Shown piece after piece: positions 12,741-25,177 of a stretch of DNA of 64,000 bases (its first letter is position 1; each line of letters opens with the position of its first letter). This DNA comes from Zhengitettix transpicula (lineage: Eukaryota; Arthropoda; Insecta; Orthoptera; Tetrigidae): positions 79,218,532-79,282,531 of the forward strand of contig CM073591.1 in the NCBI GenBank assembly GCA_037074705.1, read 5' to 3'. The translations under genes were made by a program, and so were the position numbers. A model generated the notes under the pieces. It made no database searches. It had not been told where the DNA came from and saw only the letters and a program-made list of their open reading frames with translations.

Positions 12741-14035
12741 CTGGAATTTTAAAAACATAAATCAACGATAATTAAACGACGAAGACCTTCTCGGAGTAAT
12801 CGATACATAAAAGGCTCTCCGGTGACCAAACCACTGAGGACAATTCTTACACAGCATTAAGAGATCTCTCATCAACTCGTAATTTTTCTCTGGAGCAATG
12901 ATAGCTTCACGAGGTTAATGACTCCATTCAAAGTATTATAACTGTACATTATTTTTAAACGTTTGATAGAAGCGTAAATTTCACCACATATTTCTTATAT
13001 GTTAAATTACTTCTGTGATAGTTACCCTAGATTGCGAATATAGAATAGAATTAATTATTGACTAGCAATTTGACCTTGGAATTTGCTAAGTTTAATCCGT
13101 CGTCTGGAGATGGACAGCCTGGGAAATGGACGAGAAGACATAAATTATTTTCGTCACTTTTGATGCAACAGAAGGGACATTTTTGCATTGCAGGAATTTA
13201 TAACAGCTGCCTAACCCGAGGAGCTTGAAAAAGGTTGGAATGCCTTCTTGACCGTAGTATTTTCCTTTCGATTGGCTAATTCTTTCCATCCAGGCCTGAA
13301 TTAGGCAAATATTAATTAATTATTTGTACTAGTATTAACGCATATTATTATTTTATCGGATCACTTAATTTTGTAAATTAAAATTGGTATCCAGATTTAT
13401 AAAATCATCAATATGATTACTAATGTAAAAAATAAGATTTCTGGAATATGGTCACAAAGAACTAGGTAATAACTTTTAATGAGGGTGTCATGAACATATG
13501 GGAGAAGAATTAAGGGGATCATATAGTTTTCATAACAGAACATAGATTCACATGCACCGAATTCCGAGTCCAAACCTAAACAGAATGAAAAATTCAGTTG
13601 TTGACTCGAAATAATTTATTTTGAAATATAATATTGGTAACGATTAAAGGTTACAATTATACATGACTATTCTTATCCTTTACGATCAGTGTTGTATTCA
13701 ATCCTTGGATGAATTCGAAACAACTGTCACACTATCATCGAACATGATAGATGACATAAATATAAAAAAATATACGTTAGACGAATACCACTCACTCAGG
13801 AAAGTGTGCCATAATATTTTTTAAATATTTTGTAATTTTGTATATAAATAACAGATGAATATGGTTTAGGTGAAAGCCGAAAGCTTCCGTTTGACATAAT
13901 TTTATTTGAGGGATAATAAAGGTTTTTTAATTTATCGTGGAAATATTTATAATCTTCATACATATTTATAAAATTATTTTATAAAAAATAAGAAATGAAA
14001 CAATAGAACAAGAATAATCAGCAAGCATGATAATA
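12741..14035. other. No gene seen
   Basis: AT-rich non-coding sequence with no recognised repeat or RNA gene. Confidence 0.45.
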
Positions 14036-14275
14036 GACAATGAGAGCGTGCAGCGGGAGTGAGACTCGCCGTGTGAACGTGCCCATTGTCGTAAATGGTC
14101 CGTCAGCCGCCTCCAGACTTTAAAGACTCGAGTAGGCCGCAGGTCCCGAGCGACTTATTTCGTGAATCGCAGATGTGTCGAGGACGTGACTCGTCGTGTG
14201 AACGGTCCGCCATGGCCAGTTTAACTGCTTCAGACGTGAGTCGCAGACACGGAATCGCCACGTGAAAGGGGCCTT
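14036..14275 (+). repeat. GC-rich imperfect repeats with CGTGTGAA motif
   Basis: Three related words occur in one orientation: GACTCGCCGTGTGAACG (about 14065), GACTCGTCGTGTGAACG (about 14187) and GAATCGCCACGTGAAAGG (about 14251). Spacing is roughly 120 and 65 bases. The last runs into GGGGCCTTAAG. This resembles the end region of a DNA transposon or MITE with subterminal repeats, but no opposite terminus was found. Confidence 0.35.
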
Positions 14276-14574
14276 AAGAAACAACGTGCTAGAGATTCAA
14301 GCACTTACGAGATCTGCGAATGATGAAGCGGTACTAATTACCAGAATTTTTATAGCGCTACCGTTCGTTTTAAGCTGTAGACACTTTCAAGTAAAGCCAT
14401 TATTTGATATTCCAGTAAACACATTATCTTTACAGAAAATGTGTATAATGGGATTTAGTAAATTACTTCTTTTAAGTCAAAGTCTGTGGTGGCTCTTGTA
14501 AATATAAAATACATTTCCAGTAATTTATCATAAGATATGTAAATATTCTGAAGGGAATTGACGGCCTCTTAGGT

Positions 14575-15005
14575 GCTCCTTCAAGTAAAAGTCTCTCCAA
14601 GGGCATCATATTCCTTCACGACAACGAGCGACCTAATACAGTCCGAGAATAACCTTCATACTGATGAAGTAGTTTCACTGGAACATCATCGACCAACCTC
14701 CCTACAACCCGAGCATCGCTGCAAGTGACTTTCACATTTTTCCTCAATTGAATGAACACCTACGAGGCCGACAATTCGTTTCAGACGAGAAGGTGAAACA
14801 CTTCCAAAAAAGGGTGGCTGAACACGTACGGTCAGGATTTTTACCAGGAGGGTATATTAGAACTTATCCCAAGAAACCTATATGAAGACTATGTCGAATA
14901 ATTATCTACTGTATGTACTATCAGATGACTGTATTGGATGTTTGAAATAAAATGTACACGTTTGACTGTAGGCTTTGTAACCTTACTTTCTGATCACCCC
15001 TCGTA
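14575..15005 (+). pseudogene. mariner transposase relic, C-terminal part and 3' terminal repeat
   Basis: Tc1/mariner transposases cut and paste their element at TA sites using a DD34D triad. Here only the C-terminal third survives. One frame reads GIIFLHDNERPNT, with the second catalytic Asp at 14620-14622. A different frame reads NPSIAASDFHIFPQLNEHL, with the third Asp at 14727-14729. The 107-base spacing instead of 105 shows a small indel between them. The frame ends near 14881. The 3' end carries a terminal-repeat-like sequence at about 14981-15004 (minus strand TACGAGGGGTGATCA...), typical of a mariner lineage. The N-terminal DNA-binding part, the first Asp and the 5' terminal repeat are missing, so it is dead. 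Confidence 0.7.
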
Positions 15006-16289
15006 TTTCTGTGATTGTTCAACTTAAATGAGATCCGGTGACAACCGAAAGAAGGTATGAAGTCTGAATCATGACGCTAATTCTCTTTATTAATCAGTAA
15101 CAACTGCATAGATTGCGTAAAATTGAATGAATCACTGTTATTCGGAGCACTACAACGAATTGGTACTATGGTATCATAATAAATACCTAATTTTCAACCG
15201 GTCAAAAGTCCTCAATCAATCGTGGTTTCAATATAATCTATTATTTACTGTCAAATGCGAATGTGTCGCAAGGCTTATGAAAATTTGTTAGTGTTGTCCA
15301 GGAGCAACGAGTATTGTATTTTACAATTATATGGAACACCTGCTGAATCCTGTCACTGGAGTTATGTAACTTTAATAAGAAAGACCATGAGGAAAATGAA
15401 CAGTGCTTACAAAACCACAACATTGTTTTTGTCCCTTGAATATAAGTTCTATAGAATTAATGTTATCCAGGTGCAACATTCTTGCAACGCTTTCTTTTAC
15501 CGACTTTAATTATTTGTGGCTACATGGAACTCGCACCAGCAGTAAATAATTACTGACCATTTGAAACACCTAAACAATGAGTAGAAAGTATTTGCCATAG
15601 AATAATTCGAGGGGATACTTAAATTTCTTAATAAAGTTATAATAATGTACATTGTTTTCGTAATTCTAAGCTCTGAATTTCTTTGGATAAAATATTTCCT
15701 AAATATTATTATTATTATTATTTATAGTTTTGAAGTTTTCAAAGGTGTGCATGCAGGTGGTATAGATTATATTTAAAATTTTCTCCTCTCCGATAATTTC
15801 TACTTTCAAATACAAGGGACAACACGAAAAAGTTTCGCCAAATAATCGACGTATCAACGTTAGAAATAGTTAAGTGTAATATGAATACATTCTACTGACA
15901 TAAGAAAACTAAATTGATCCAAATCGGTAGACGAAAGAAGAAGGGAAATATTCATGCAAGGAAGTGTGTATCGTATAGGTGCCTTCAGGATTTATTAGTT
16001 GATAACTTCGCTAAATTGTCAAAAGTTGGACCAATAGATTTGATAACATTTTGTTTTTATCCCCCAAGATTATCCAAAACTATGTACAAAACTGGTGTTA
16101 CAAATACGAAGGCTATTATTATGTTTCATGTTATAGTTTCTGAAGGAGGAACGAACCTTACAAGAACGTACAAGGATTATATCATTTGAATTGAAACATT
16201 TTAAAAGAATGGGTAAGACTCGATTGATAAGCTAATAATTTTTTTAAAAAAACGAATAAATAGTAATGAAAATTTTAAACCATGTAAAA
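15006..16289. other. No gene seen
   Basis: AT-rich sequence with a short (ATT)n run near 15705-15722. The longest ORF (15914-16189) shows no recognisable domain. Confidence 0.45.
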
Positions 16290-16400
16290 ACATTCGCAGG
16301 CTTTCCCGGTGAACTTGTTGTTGGAAGATTTCGACGGGAATTGTCGACGAAACGTCGTGTACTTACAACGCCACCCAGTTGGAAATCCGAGAACTCTTCC
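16290..16400 (+). repeat. Dispersed repeat 'AGGCTTTCCCGG', copy 1
   Basis: AGGCTTTCCCGGTGAA near 16299 matches AGGCTTTCCCGATGAA near 63319. A short stem CGAC/GTCG is followed by GAAACGTCGTGT near 16353, reminiscent of the hammerhead-like cores elsewhere in the window but with a poor 5' box. Class unknown; a Penelope-like relic is possible. Confidence 0.35.
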
Positions 16401-17081
16401 AACATGTAAAAACAGTCTCCAATTGTCTATTTTCCTTTACTATACATCTGGATTTTTCGTTTGTTTGAACATGAAAACATAATATGAACATTTCATTTAT
16501 CTTACAATAATAAGTTAATTACATAAATAACACAATTAAGTAACATTAAAATGATTAATTACTTTTCGCAGTGTCACTAGAGCAAAGATAAATTAAATAT
16601 CCCGTTATTCACTTTTTAAGAGACAAATTCTATCCTCTTCAAATTCATCTTGTTTTGAAATATGTTGACTTCCAATAACGTACATTTACTTCAGTTTCTC
16701 TCAGTCTTATAGTCCTCTTGTTTTTCAGATTTATTTCTCTGTGCGCTCAAATCCCTTCCTATGCTATTAAAGGGGAATTTCCACCATGAGGATTACCCTG
16801 TTACTTTAAAAAAAAGATGACATGTCAATATTATTAAAATGTTACCCATGTCACCATATTATTTTCTTGTTAAATATTTGGGTGTCTTATGACAATTTAT
16901 CTAGTAGTAACACACAGAGTTAATTCTCTTCAGACCGAAATATTTTAATCAAAAAACCTACTGAGACAAAGTAATGTCGAAAGTTCGGCTTGACAATAGA
17001 AATTGCTAATATTAGTGTATCCCAGATATAGGAATTCATTAAATTAGTTGGCTTCATTCGTCTCGGTCAGCTTATCTCTTA
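16401..17081. other. No gene seen
   Basis: AT-rich non-coding sequence with no recognised feature. Confidence 0.45.
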
Positions 17082-17590
17082 CTAGGTGGGAGGTCGGCGT
17101 TGCCCGGGTTGACATAATTAAACTCAGCGACATATCTGGATCACGCTATGTATCTCATTGACCCAGAAAAATTTTATTTCGGCCGTTTTAACATGTTTGA
17201 AAATTTCCACACCTGTCCACCCGTGCCCCTGCCCCTCGGGGGTTAAACGGCAAATTGAGTGCCATAATTAAACTCAGCGACATGCGTAACCCAGGATTTG
17301 ACTCAATATTGCTTCTTTCCGCGTTACTTTTATGTTAACCCCGAAAGGGGTTGAAATTATACACAAAAACATCGGGAGAAATACTATCAATCTCATTGGC
17401 ATCAGAAAATAGTTTTTTGTCAGTTTTAGCATGTATGAAAATCTCCACTCACGTCCACCCATCACTCCTGGGGGTGATAAACATGTCTGACCCACACAGT
17501 GCTTGTTTCCGGTTCGAAAGGAACACGTGTACGAAATTTGGTCAAATTTGCTCCACGGGTGTAGACTTATATGCGGCAGTCTATTTTATT
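17082..17590 (-). mobile_element. Helitron-like element, 3' end
   Basis: On the minus strand the element ends in CCCGGGCAACGCCGAC, a short spacer and CCACCTAG, followed by T (17081). This is the Helitron pattern of a GC-rich subterminal block, a CTAG-type terminus and insertion before T. Internal sequence has two GCTGAGTTTAATTATG words (about 17110 and 17270) and two CCCC-GGGG-type blocks, and is homologous to 8287-8720. No 5' TC terminus was found, so the right edge is approximate. No Rep/helicase coding is present, so this is a non-autonomous or truncated copy. Confidence 0.55.
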
Positions 17591-18299
17591 TACTAGAAGA
17601 TATGGTATTCATACTAAACTAACGATAATTGTGAATGTAGATTGAATTATTCAATTTCTTTGCCTAACAACGGTTTGTAGCAATCCCAGGAGATGACTGG
17701 TGACGGTTGGTGAAAGAAGCACGAGCTACTAACAGCTTGCATACGGGAAACCCTACGACTCATGATTGAGAATAAATTATTATTTATATACTGCATGTTA
17801 AGAGAAGTATTTCAGTTATTCGTACTAGGCCAATTACGTTTTGCAAGGAGCAGCATAATCATCTCATCAAGAGTCAGCAAGCATGTTATTTAAATCGTTC
17901 TATTTGGAGCATGAGGGTGCCCCAATTTCAAAAGAGTTTCTACCATGTTCTCAGCCCATTCCAAAGTGAATTATCTGGTACGTATTTTTGTCTGTTCCTC
18001 AATGAAAATTCAAAAAGAGTCCAAGAAATACTAAGTAGACTAGAAAAGTACTGGTTAGATGCCTCGCGATCTCACGCTACGAAGTCCCGTGGCGTCTGTC
18101 AGATCCGAGCAGATTAGAGGGTTGAAATGATAGCATATTATAACATGGAATATGAATGAAGCAACACAGTATATCTAAAGTGGGAACGAGTGTTATTTTA
18201 TGCTCGGAAGAACACTGAACTGCCAAAGCAAACAAATTACTTCCCATTAATTCGTTGCGTGATTAAAATTCGACGAAGTATTTACTGTTAGAGTGACCC
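17591..18299. other. No gene seen
   Basis: AT-rich sequence with no convincing ORF or repeat. Confidence 0.45.
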
Positions 18300-18620
18300 A
18301 TAAACACTACGTTAGATATGAATGGGCAGTGTCCAGAGAGGGCACTGGTCCCTGGGAAGAGCATTGGCCGCTTTAATGTCATTCTAGGAGATTGGCGAGG
18401 ATCCATTACTCCGCGAGCGCAATTATGTACACGGAGGCCACAAAAACGCAGACCGCCACGGGACATCGATCAAAAACGCACGTTCGCTGAAAAATTCTGG
18501 TTTGTTTCCGGACCGCGAGAAAAGATTGATTCCGCTGGAGATTTCCAGGGACTGAGACTTATTTCACGTAGCTAAATTCCACCACGGCATTCGTGCAGAA
18601 TTCGTTACGGGATGTCGTAA
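18300..18620. other. GC-richer unique island
   Basis: A CpG-containing block distinct from its AT-rich flanks. It has an 85-codon plus-strand ORF (18318-18575) overlapped by a minus-strand one, neither with a recognisable domain. It matches no repeat family in this window. It could be an enhancer-like conserved element or an isolated exon; I cannot choose. Confidence 0.2.
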
Positions 18621-19683
18621 AGTAACAAGCTAATTGGGTACGAGACGTCTGTGTTAAAAATCCGCTTCACGGGACGCACGATCAAAAAAGAATTCAGATA
18701 TAAAAACTCTTTGAGATAAAATAATGCTCTCGATTAGCATACTTGAATAAAAATTCTGCGCCAGTTACCCTGAAAGGAGGGGAAAAATTAATTCCGTCGC
18801 TCCACCTTAGTTTGATTTATCAGTTGTCCCGAAAGCTGACAGGCTGTTCAGTGCGCGACAATATGCGAAACTACTTTACTTTCTTATTTATTTATTATGC
18901 GAACAATTCGATACTTGGTAATTGAATCGCGTAAGACATAAAGTTACTTTAAATGCCGACAGTAATTTTCTCACTCTATCAACAGTTTTACAAGTCAACA
19001 CAGACGTGCATCTTCGATTTCTAGTCATAAGACTAGTCATATAAAAATATCAGTCTGCTTTATTTTATGATTATCGAAAGATCATGTTTAGCGAAAAGAG
19101 TCCCGTACATCCAATTAAAGCTTTGTGATATGACATATTCTTAGTCATATCTTTTAACATATTTCGTTATGTGTATACGATCTTTTGGGACTAATATGAT
19201 TTATATTGCAGTCTCTAGCCACCTTTGGGCTATTATAAGACAGTTCTGATCATTTCCGCTCCACGTCAGAAATCTTCCTTTTGCAATGTCTATTTGCAAG
19301 ATATTTAATTTATTTATTTAATAATTTAATATATCTGAAAACATGTAATTGTATGGCAGGGTAAAATTAAATAAATAATTAATCATTTATATTTTTAGTA
19401 ACACACAAATCATTAACTTCCTGAAATTACCACCGTCTATTTTACAATAATAAAAACAAAAACAATGGCAATTTCTCTCAGTGGTTATAGACCCAAAATA
19501 CGGTGGTCTTGTGACTTTCATAAACCGACTTTGACGGGCTTACCGTCACAGTACATAAACGCTCATGTGGATCTGACAGGTAAGAAGCCTTTCTCAGGTA
19601 GCTCGGACGGACTCTGCAATTTCTCGTTTTTCCTGGAAGATGGCCACCCAGCTGGCTTTTAGGTTCACGTCGGCAACACAGTG
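18621..19683. other. No gene seen
   Basis: AT-rich DNA. A short ORF at 19465-19662 is followed by the G-depleted tract and shows no domain. Confidence 0.4.
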
Positions 19684-19921
19684 AAAAATTTCTCTACTTA
19701 TTAAAACTTCTCGAAACTAAAACTTTCTCAAACTGAACGAAAACTAAAATTTAAACTTCATGTCTACTCTATATCTTCCCTACTTCCCAACTTCTCACTA
19801 ATTTCACAAAAACTTACTTACTAAAAACCAACTAACTCTCGACAACCCAATTTCTCCATAACTTCAAAAATCTCTCTCCAAAACTACATTACAATCCAAA
19901 ACTAAAACCTAAATATCTCCT
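19684..19921 (+). other. G-depleted tract
   Basis: About 238 bases contain only five G residues on the plus strand, so the minus strand is almost free of C. The tract is not a simple tandem repeat; it is a run of CTT/ACT/CAA-rich words. It is sharply bounded by normal-composition sequence. A decayed purine-rich minus-strand leader of a retroelement is one explanation. Confidence 0.5.
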
Positions 19922-22422
19922 GCTTGTTTTGAAAGTTACCTTTACACCTCGGATTGAATAAATTCCACTAACAAGATCTTTGATTCTGCTCTTAGCCAAT
20001 TCAAATCTGATTTGAGACCACCAACAAATATCAATATTTTAGTTAGTGAAACATAGAAAATTTCATGGTCCTTGGAAAACAAGTCCACGACGGGGCCAAT
20101 TTTGCGGAGCGTCTTGTCTGAACGTGCTAAGATCTTGTGCCTTACCAGACACAATATTTTAATCCTCACGAAAGGAGGCCGCGCTGTTTACCGCACTTCC
20201 TTACCTGAGTCTCTGGCTAGTAGAGAATAATAAATTCACCATTTTTATTTTCGTAAAATAAACTAAACACACGAATAATAGAATAACCCCCCAAGTAATT
20301 TATTCCGCTCGTGTTCACTACATTTGCCCACACTCTATATTCCTTTCTCGTTTCAGTGTTTCACCACGGCCATAATTCTCACAACACTTCACTATTCGTC
20401 ACCTCTTCTAATCTTCCTTACTTCGTTCCATACTTGTATGCGAAACTTGTACAATTTATCGTTCCTACCTTCAATTTGAACGCCATTTCATGCCTGTTTA
20501 ACGAGCTTCACTGAAGTCGGTTCTTAAAACAATTACAATTTTACCGGACGGTGTAGATATTGTACATACATTGACCTAATATGTTTAAAACAACCTCACT
20601 GACACTTTCTCGACAAAATACATCTACCCCTCAATTTCTACTTTACTGTGTGGAGAATAGAAAAGCAGAAAAAAGTTTACTCATTACAGCATGATGTCCA
20701 GCTTTAATCGTTGAATATTTTTGTATTGGGTGCGGAAATATTGGTATGTACATATGTAGTATTACCAGCTGCTCGGTCGTGTCCGGCATTTATTTTTATA
20801 AGACCGGGAAATTATTCTACATGAGTTGATTCTACGTGAGCGTCGCTGTTCATCTCAAAGACGACAGAAACTATACACTCGACGATAATTTTTGATCTTT
20901 TACAGTTTCTAAACTCTCCTCCTCCACAAATAGTGATAAGGACCTTCTACTTAACTCACACGATGAATGTCACTATCCAATTCAGCGAATCTAAAAATAT
21001 GAATTAGGCAAAAATCTCGGACATTTTATAATTGACAACTTTCTTCATCCCTGATGAAACTGATGATCTTTTATTTAACCGCCACGTAGTGTCATTTTTC
21101 CTCTCAGAAATAACTAAAATGATGGATTCGATACCCTTGATGGCCCTTTTTCCCTTTTCTGACCTTTTCCTCCAACCTCTTTTCAGTGGAGTATGAACGT
21201 CAACTTTGGTGAACGCCAGTATTCAACTCATTGACCGCAAAAGCGTCCGACACGTTATTGGAACTAATGATCTCAGTGTTACCTAAAAATATTTATTCGC
21301 CACTATTCGTTTTCGAATTATTTTTAAGTCCCACCACTTCCACCCAACCAATATTGGTGTCTTACCCAACAGAGTCTGTTCCTGAATCGTAAGTAACATG
21401 TATACCAAATTTCGTTGAAATAACTCTACACGATGATGATTGTCTGCAGAAAATACACATACATTTTTATATAGTTTTATACATCTTATTAGAAAATGAA
21501 AAATATTATTGTCTGGATTTCAATACTGCCTGTAAACGAATCATGCTGATGCTAAATTTTAGTGTTAGATAACCAGAAACTCAAAGTGAATTACTCTGAG
21601 GTAACACGAGCTGAGTGTTATCTGAAAGCACCGGTGACAAACCATACATTACGTGCAACATAAGTTACAAGTCCGCAATCAAGGTGTGGTCTCTTTACGT
21701 ACCGAATAAATATTAACTCGAATATCTTTCTCTAAGATACAAGCAAAAGTTTCGCTGATATAATACAAAATACTACCGGATAGATTACGAGTGCTGTTAC
21801 GAGCCGTAAGAACGACACATCGCACAGACCCGGTGACGGGCACAAAAAAATAGTATTAGTTGAATATGAATTGATCGGTTGAGTTTTTAAAACGTGCCAG
21901 GTCTCGAGAATGTTCAAACATGCTTCATCTGTGCACAAGTACCGACATCTTCTTGACATCCACTTGGCGGTTAGACATGTCTTTGCGACAGTGACTGCCC
22001 TCAGCTGTTCGTGCCTTCTTTATACATCTGGAAACGATTGCTGGGGACATTTTGAATGAAAAAGCTTGCCATGGCCTTTGAATTAAGAAAAGTATCACAT
22101 GAAGTTATAATACAGATTTATTATTGGTCATTTGCGAGGACCACACTAAAATTAATTCAAATTCAGTGTTTCTAGATCTCAATCCATTATTAAGAATACA
22201 ATTCAACTTTATATTTAAAAATATTTTATTTGTCTGACATTTTAATTTACAATCAATAAAGAAGTTCGCCACAAGTAAAAAAGTTAATAAAATATATTTT
22301 ATCAACGATTTGACCTTAATTTAGGTGAAAATTGCAATAATTTACGGCGTTGTATAGTAATTAATGATTAATAAGTTCTTCCATTAATATCTGCCAAAAA
22401 TTGATTTTTACATTAATATATA
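19922..22422. other. No gene seen
   Basis: About 2.5 kb of AT-rich DNA. The part 20290-20540 is pyrimidine-rich on the plus strand like the preceding tract. No repeat from the other families in this window is present. Confidence 0.4.
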
Positions 22423-22972
22423 TTTTTTTTAGGGCAACAGGCTACATGAGGGTAATCCACTTTGGGCAACTCCCCTTTAATAGCATAGGAAGGGATTTGA
22501 AAGGGGGGATGCGGAAGGGTAGAGGAAGGTAGCCAAGGGTTAACTAGGGCCCGGGCTATATTTTAAGGATCCTACCCGGCATTCGCCTAAATAAATGCAG
22601 GGAAAATCTTAGAAAAACCTGCATCGGGTAGGTCGGGCATTGTGTACTTGTCCCACGCCCTTCCGATAGCGGGAGAGGAGTTTGCTGTGGGGACGCAGCA
22701 TTCTCTGCTCCGTGCCTCGACCAGTTTAGGAGGCAGCTGGCCGACTATTCCAATGGGAATAGCGGACAACTCTTACCGTATGCCCAAGGTCTGTGACCCC
22801 GGAACATACACCTCTCAGAACAGGCCGAGGTGCCTCGGCTTGTGGGAACCTTAGTTCAAAAACGGAGAGGAAAAGGCATACCCAAAGGTAGCCCCTTCGT
22901 ATCTCTCCTAAAAGGTTCTGCCTGCGAGAGAACACCCCTCGCAGGTTACCTGCGAGAGAATCCTCTCGCAGG
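22423..22972 (-). mobile_element. PALS retroposon copy A, full length
   Basis: Sense is minus, shown by the poly(A) tail (T8 at 22423-22430) next to the conserved 3' end CCTGTTGCCCT. The 5' end, at the right, carries two consecutive hairpins built on CTGCGAGAG/CTCTCGCAG (about 22921-22972). Internal landmarks are shared with six other copies: GCCGAGG-CACCTCGGC, the hairpin-like word CTATTCC-GGAATAG, and GGATCCTACCCGGC. A 60-codon frame (22587-22769) starting MSAIPIGIVGQLPPK is shared with copies B and E and, with changes, D. No clear target-site duplication. No pol III boxes, reverse transcriptase or known protein domain, so it must depend on another element's machinery if mobile. Confidence 0.75.
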
Positions 22973-24329
22973 CTTTTGTTTTTTTAATTTTTAGTAAAAT
23001 TTCAAAGATGCACAACCTGTTGTAACTGAAATTATTAAAATTAATATAACAATCTGACATTTTAATTTTGCAATATATATATTAATTGGCCGAAATTTCA
23101 GATACAACATGCAATGCAGTATTGAAATATTTCTAAAAAATTATTTGGTATATAGTATCAGTTTTTGGCACATTTAATAATGGAAATACTTGCAAATATA
23201 TACAAATGACTGAGCATAGTCTAAGTCTAAATTTTCTGCAATCAACACCTGGTGAAGTCTAAAATTAAGTGCGAAATGTTGTGAAATTATATTTCTATTA
23301 ATTGCTTGATAGTTTTTTTTCTTTCCAATTTATTAATTTATTGTATGTCTTTATCTTAGGTCACACAATTCGTATTTCCTGGAAGGAAATCCATAACCGC
23401 CGACCAAATATACAAATGATGCAGTCTTTCTCGGTGTAAAGAATGAATAAAATATTTTCGGGAAGTGAAAAATATATACGCGACGACATTGAACGTCATC
23501 GAAACGTCGAGCATACATTTTTTCACTTGGTTAAGAAGCCCGAGAAGATTTTATTCAATTATATAAAAATCCCTAAAACTTCATAATACTTTTCATTCAG
23601 TGGTTTTATAATATATCAGGTCAATTAGGAGTAAAGTTTACCGGTTACCAATCATATTCGGTTTTCTATAAACATAATAATGGTATTGATATATAACTTT
23701 ATTCATTTTATTACCTTTAATAAGCACTAAGAAAGCCAAAATTTTGGAAATAGAAATTTGAATCGTTGCAATTTCAAATATTTAGTATATATTTTAAATT
23801 TTTTTTTCAAGGGTGTTTGTTCATGTCTAGCGAACTTCATCACCTGTGGGTCTTATTTGGAGAGTACCGAACAGTTCACCGTTGTGATTTATTTCCCTGC
23901 CCTCACGTCGCAAGTTTTTCTGCTCCCTGATCGAGTGACGACCCAGTGTAACAGTAGCGGTTCTGCGGCTCACCACAGAGACATGTTCTCAGAGACGTCC
24001 AACAAAATGGTTTCTAACGAAACTCTTGTTCATCCACTAATGAAACGTCTCCGGGTTGATTAGTACTGTGCACGAATTTAGGAACACTGACTTTACGTGG
24101 AAAACGTGCACCCTGTTGTTAAAGACTAAATAAGGAGTAGGATAAAGATGAGTTAAATTAATAATCTCGGTGAATTGAGACAGATTCAATGTCAGGTGTT
24201 TCAACAGAGATTACTTAAAAGTCTTTACTTTTAATTGAATTGTTATCAGCCATCTTGGAATTCTGGTTAAATTTTTTTTTTTAAGTGGTTGATGACAAAT
24301 TAAGTTAGCACAAAGGATTTTATCGTTTC
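22973..24329. other. No gene seen
   Basis: AT-rich DNA. Near 23490-23520 a GACATTGAACGTC stem followed by GAAACGTCGAG weakly recalls the hammerhead-like cores. No gene recognised. Confidence 0.4.
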
Positions 24330-25110
24330 AGAGAATGGCCATTTCTCTGTTATACGAACGAAGTCCCTGTCCAATTACCGACTTCCCCCAATTTTCTCCA
24401 AAATATTAGGGAACATTTGATTGTTGGAAACATCCTAGGAAATTATATCACCAGATCATCATGGCCACTCAAAGACAAGGCTATTAACACCGTGATTTAC
24501 GACTTTTTACAATCAATTCAGGCCTCTCTGGGTGAGAAGTTAAAATTAAACAGAATATTTGCGGAACTTTCCAAGCCATTCGATTTAGTATATAACAAAA
24601 TACTATTACATAAACTGGATTGGAACGGAATTAGAGGAAATGCGCTCTCGCTTTTAAAATCGTACCTTGGCCATCGTAATCAAAAGGATCCATCGGCGAC
24701 AATGAAGGGAAATCTACGTTTCTGGCTGGCTATCAATAACTTGTGGGGCCCCCACATGAAGCGGTTTCTGGACCTTTGCTTTTCCTTTTGTACATAAATA
24801 GTCTTCCAGAATACATTAACACAGTCATGCGCGGACGACATGAACTTAGTAATAGCGGATACTGACGTCAACAGTCTTTAGAATAAAATCGATCATGTTA
24901 TTAAATCGATAAATGTCTGATTCAGTGCTAACAAAACATACAGAAATCTGAACTTGTACAGATATCAGTGATGTTGAGCCCACGAACGAAAGTTATTCCA
25001 ATCTCGCAACATATATAGGTGTTAAAGAGAACGGAAATCAATTCTGACTGTTACTCGCTTGGAGTATTAATAATGATACCTTGACAGGAAAAACAATTTA
25101 GGATGCATGT
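24330..25110 (+). pseudogene. Non-LTR reverse-transcriptase relic
   Basis: Reverse transcriptase of a CR1/Jockey-type LINE, which copies element RNA at the nicked target. The open segment 24417-24797 contains FAELSKPFDLVYNKILLHKL, matching the FLDLSKAFDxVxHxILLxKL block that holds the first catalytic Asp. It is followed by GIRGNALSLLKSYLGHRNQ, the usual next block. The GVPQGSVLGPLLF block is damaged into an LWGPHMKRFLDLCF-type stretch. After a stop and frame change, about 24832-24880 reads ADDMNLVIADTD, the YADD active-site region. An NYRLPPIFSKIL-like upstream block in another frame is near 24373. Several stops and frameshifts make it dead. Neither the 5' end nor a poly(A) tail was found. 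Confidence 0.75.
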
Positions 25111-25177
25111 TTTCATTCCAACATGCGTTATCGAATTACGTACTGGGGACTTAATAATTTAAAACTAAAAATAATGC

